Assembly: GCA_021325255.1 (NCBI GenBank)
Contig: JAJPHP010000066.1
Coordinates: forward strand, 1 to 41,111
Direction of reading: 5' to 3'
Source: Nitrososphaerota archaeon
GTDB taxonomy: Archaea > Thermoproteota > Nitrososphaeria > Nitrososphaerales > CADDZS01
DNA length: 41,111 nucleotides
The translations under genes and the position numbers were made by a program. A model generated the notes under the pieces. It searched no databases and had not been told where the DNA came from. It was given only the letters and a program-made list of their open reading frames with translations. Positions 39,959 to 41,111 of this stretch are shown here, piece by piece (the first letter of the stretch is position 1; the number at the start of each line of letters is the position of its first letter).

Positions 39959-40294
39959 TCAAGTCCCCTTTGGGACGAGATTTATCATGTAGCGGTTTAT
40001 GCAGTCCACGTCGCTCTCGATGCGCTCGACGCTCATCTTCCTGAATCTAGAGAAGATATCCTTGAGCGCCTCCTCGTCGAGCTGGCTTGCGAGCGGAGGG
40101 TTCGTCATGAGCGAGGCCCAGCCGATGTTGCTCTGCTTCATGAACTCGATGCACTGGACAATCTTGCTTATTGCATCGAGCCTGTCCTTGGGTTCGGACT
40201 GTTCGAGGTCGGCCTTCAAAGCAATGATGGAGTCTCTTATCTGCAAAATGTTGGTATTCCAGTCGGTCGTGCCGGACAATTTCGCTATATACAC
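39959..40294 (-). CDS. Hypothetical helical protein, possibly an archaeal DUF2153-like family
   Basis: The 111-residue protein is almost all helical: DWNTNILQIRDSIIALKADLEQ, RLDAISKIVQCIEFMKQSNIGWASLMTNPP and DEEALKDIFSRFRKMSVERIESDVDCINRYM. A four-helix bundle is likely. The pattern recalls a conserved archaeal family of unknown function (DUF2153) from memory only; I could not check. GTG 40294 starts it. It lies just inside the right inverted repeat and is transcribed in the direction that element points. Confidence 0.55.
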   Translation of the reverse strand: MYIAKLSGTTDWNTNILQIRDSIIALKADLEQSEPKDRLDAISKIVQCIEFMKQSNIGWASLMTNPPLASQLDEEALKDIFSRFRKMSVERIESDVDCINRYMINLVPKGT

Positions 40295-40323
40295 ACGCTC
40301 TCCCCCAGTGAGTATTCTCCACT

Positions 40324-40638
40324 CTAAAATGGGTTTTTGCCAAACTCGAGACGTGCAATTGATGATAAGATAGTATCATGGATTCTTTGTTCTTCTTCTA
40401 CTCTTGCGAGAATTGGTTGATCTGCGAGGAAGTGTGAAAGCTTTTGGGCACGGCTTTCTACATTTCTCCACTGAGATTCTATGCCTGACGCCCTAATGGT
40501 TGCTCTCCCTAACGCTTTATCGGTTCCTTCTATCTCGGTCTGATTTGCTTGCCTCGCACCCGTTTCCCGCTTTATATAGCAAATTAGCTCCGTTACGTAC
40601 CCCCCTCTAGGGGGGGTACCCCCTCCATTTCTCGACAA
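40324..40638 (-). CDS. Helical hypothetical ORF running out of the right inverted repeat
   Basis: From about residue 27 the translation is convincingly protein-like and helical (IESQWRNVESRAQKLSHFLADQPILARVEEEQRIHDTILSSIARLEFG). The only start in frame is TTG 40638, which lies inside the repeat, upstream of the TATA-like box. Downstream of the box there is no ATG, GTG or TTG in this frame for at least 60 codons. The protein may use an unusual start, the start may be the TTG with the repeat inside the coding region, or the gene may have lost its head. The left repeat reads similarly in this frame for about 15 codons. Confidence 0.35.
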   Translation of the reverse strand: MSRNGGGTPPRGGYVTELICYIKRETGARQANQTEIEGTDKALGRATIRASGIESQWRNVESRAQKLSHFLADQPILARVEEEQRIHDTILSSIARLEFGKNPF

Positions 40639-40646
40639 TTGTCGAG
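40562..40646 (-). repeat. Right copy of the inverted repeat element
   Basis: On the minus strand this copy reads the same as the left one (29535-29618): the palindrome CTCGACAATTGTCGAG (40631-40646), a stretch of GGGGGTACCCCCCC with its matching G-run and TACGTA, then TATATAAAG (40570-40578) and GCGGGAAAC (to 40562). The C and G runs are one base longer in each half, keeping the stem symmetrical. The TATA box points left, so both copies drive toward each other across the 11-kb segment between them. Confidence 0.8.
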
Positions 40647-40775
40647 TAACTGATAGTATGTGTGGGTGTGGATGTCGGATTCAAGGATATGCTTTCTCCC
40701 CAGGTATTTCGCATCGTTCTGCAACGACAGAGGACGACAAAGTTTGGAGTTCGAGTTCCAATTCTTATCGACCAT
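40593..40775 (-). CDS. 60-residue ORF ending inside the right repeat
   Basis: ATG 40775 lies about 27 bp after a TATA-like GCTTAAACA (near 40798-40806), the spacing of a leaderless gene. The peptide starts MVDKNWNSNSKLCRPLSL and ends in the repeat with REMEGVPPLEGGT. No motif is recognised. In the left repeat the same frame is closed after a few codons, so the repeat itself is not conserved as coding sequence in this frame. Confidence 0.2.
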   Translation of the reverse strand: MVDKNWNSNSKLCRPLSLQNDAKYLGRKHILESDIHTHTYYQLLDNCREMEGVPPLEGGT

Positions 40776-41111
40776 TCTACTTGTTATTCGGCCAGGTGTT
40801 TAAGCGATGTGTTCTGCCGATACTGAGCTAGACATCTGATCTCGCCGTCCTAAAGTTCGAAAAATCAAAATCATTTTGCGCTATATTAGGGAACTCACCA
40901 ATGGGAAAACAATGACATTTTCTACGTGGAGTATAACGATCACCAAAGTGAAGTCAAGAGAATGTTCCTTCTGCAGAACGTCAACTTCTCGTGAAGCAGG
41001 AGATGTGCCCCGTTTACTTAACGACCGATCGGCCTAAGGCCGAGTGCCCGCTCTCCTTTCTTTGTGACCAACATTGGAAAGAGAACGAACACCGTTCGAA
41101 ATCATGTACTA
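40650..41111. other. End of window, no clear gene
   Basis: Apart from the possible 60-residue ORF there is no supported gene. A short palindrome (TCGGCCTAAGGCCGA, 41029-41043) with a one-base centre could form a hairpin; its role is unclear. No RNA gene could be identified. Confidence 0.35.

Noticed and set aside
29535..40646. Segment as a simple transposon or insertion sequence
   Set aside because: No transposase, integrase or target-site duplication could be found next to either repeat; the element also contains promoter-like signals unlike ordinary terminal repeats. A mobile origin remains open.

Overview
The window looks like a chromosomal segment of a mid-GC archaeon. Evidence seen in the sequence: TATA-type promoters sit about 20-30 bp upstream of starts that are often TTG or GTG, with little or no leader; pyrimidine-rich tracts follow several genes; there are two F420-type LLM flavoenzymes, a sulfocyanin-like blue copper protein, several archaeal-style toxin-antitoxin modules and a membrane-anchored peptide-binding protein with a Ser/Thr-rich stalk. 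My inference is an organotrophic, probably aerobic or microaerobic member of the Thermoproteota (Nitrososphaeria-like) or another sulfocyanin-bearing archaeal group; no rRNA or marker gene here settles it. I see no tRNA, rRNA, CRISPR array or intact insertion sequence.

Layout. 1-3.9 kb: small membrane or unknown ORFs and decayed gene pieces. 3.9-6.8 kb: a toxin/antitoxin island with a RelE-like toxin facing a convergent winged-helix protein, an intact vapBC pair with an operator-like palindrome, and an AbrB-type antitoxin followed by a vapC broken at three places. 7.2-8.7 kb: a GNAT acetyltransferase and two unknown genes. 8.9-15.3 kb: a complete peptide ABC transporter on the minus strand (binding protein, two permeases, two ATPases). 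16-20.1 kb: a three-subunit molybdenum hydroxylase (Moco, 2Fe-2S and FAD subunits) with several altered active-site positions, followed by a guanidine-modifying (amidinotransferase/dimethylargininase-like) enzyme. 21.5-24.4 kb: a secreted beta-propeller protein, a four-helix membrane protein and a sulfocyanin-like cupredoxin whose axial Met is Leu. 24.7-29.3 kb: a complex iron-sulfur molybdoenzyme (catalytic subunit, MoaD-like protein, four-cluster ferredoxin subunit, cytochrome-b-like membrane subunit).

29.5-40.65 kb is the most unusual part. A segment of about 11 kb is bracketed by two copies, in inverted orientation, of an 83-85 bp element that contains nested palindromes and a TATA-like box. 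The two copies point toward each other. Between them lie two LLM F420 oxidoreductases, a SAM methyltransferase, an asparaginase-like protein with a large insertion and altered active site, UbiX, an MFS transporter, an ATZ/TRZ-type amidohydrolase, an aspartoacylase-like zinc hydrolase and small unknown genes. This reads as an uncharacterised catabolic set for a nitrogen-containing (amide, amidine or heterocyclic) compound. The molybdenum hydroxylase, guanidine-modifying enzyme and peptide ABC transporter upstream could feed the same metabolism; that link is inference.

Both molybdenum enzymes and the cupredoxin suggest respiration-linked oxidation of organic substrates. The recurring oddity is the loss or exchange of textbook catalytic or ligand residues in otherwise intact genes: Glu to Asn in the Mo hydroxylase, Cys to Ser in the ferredoxin subunit, Met to Leu in the cupredoxin, Asp to Pro in the asparaginase-like protein and His to Asp in the aspartoacylase-like protein.
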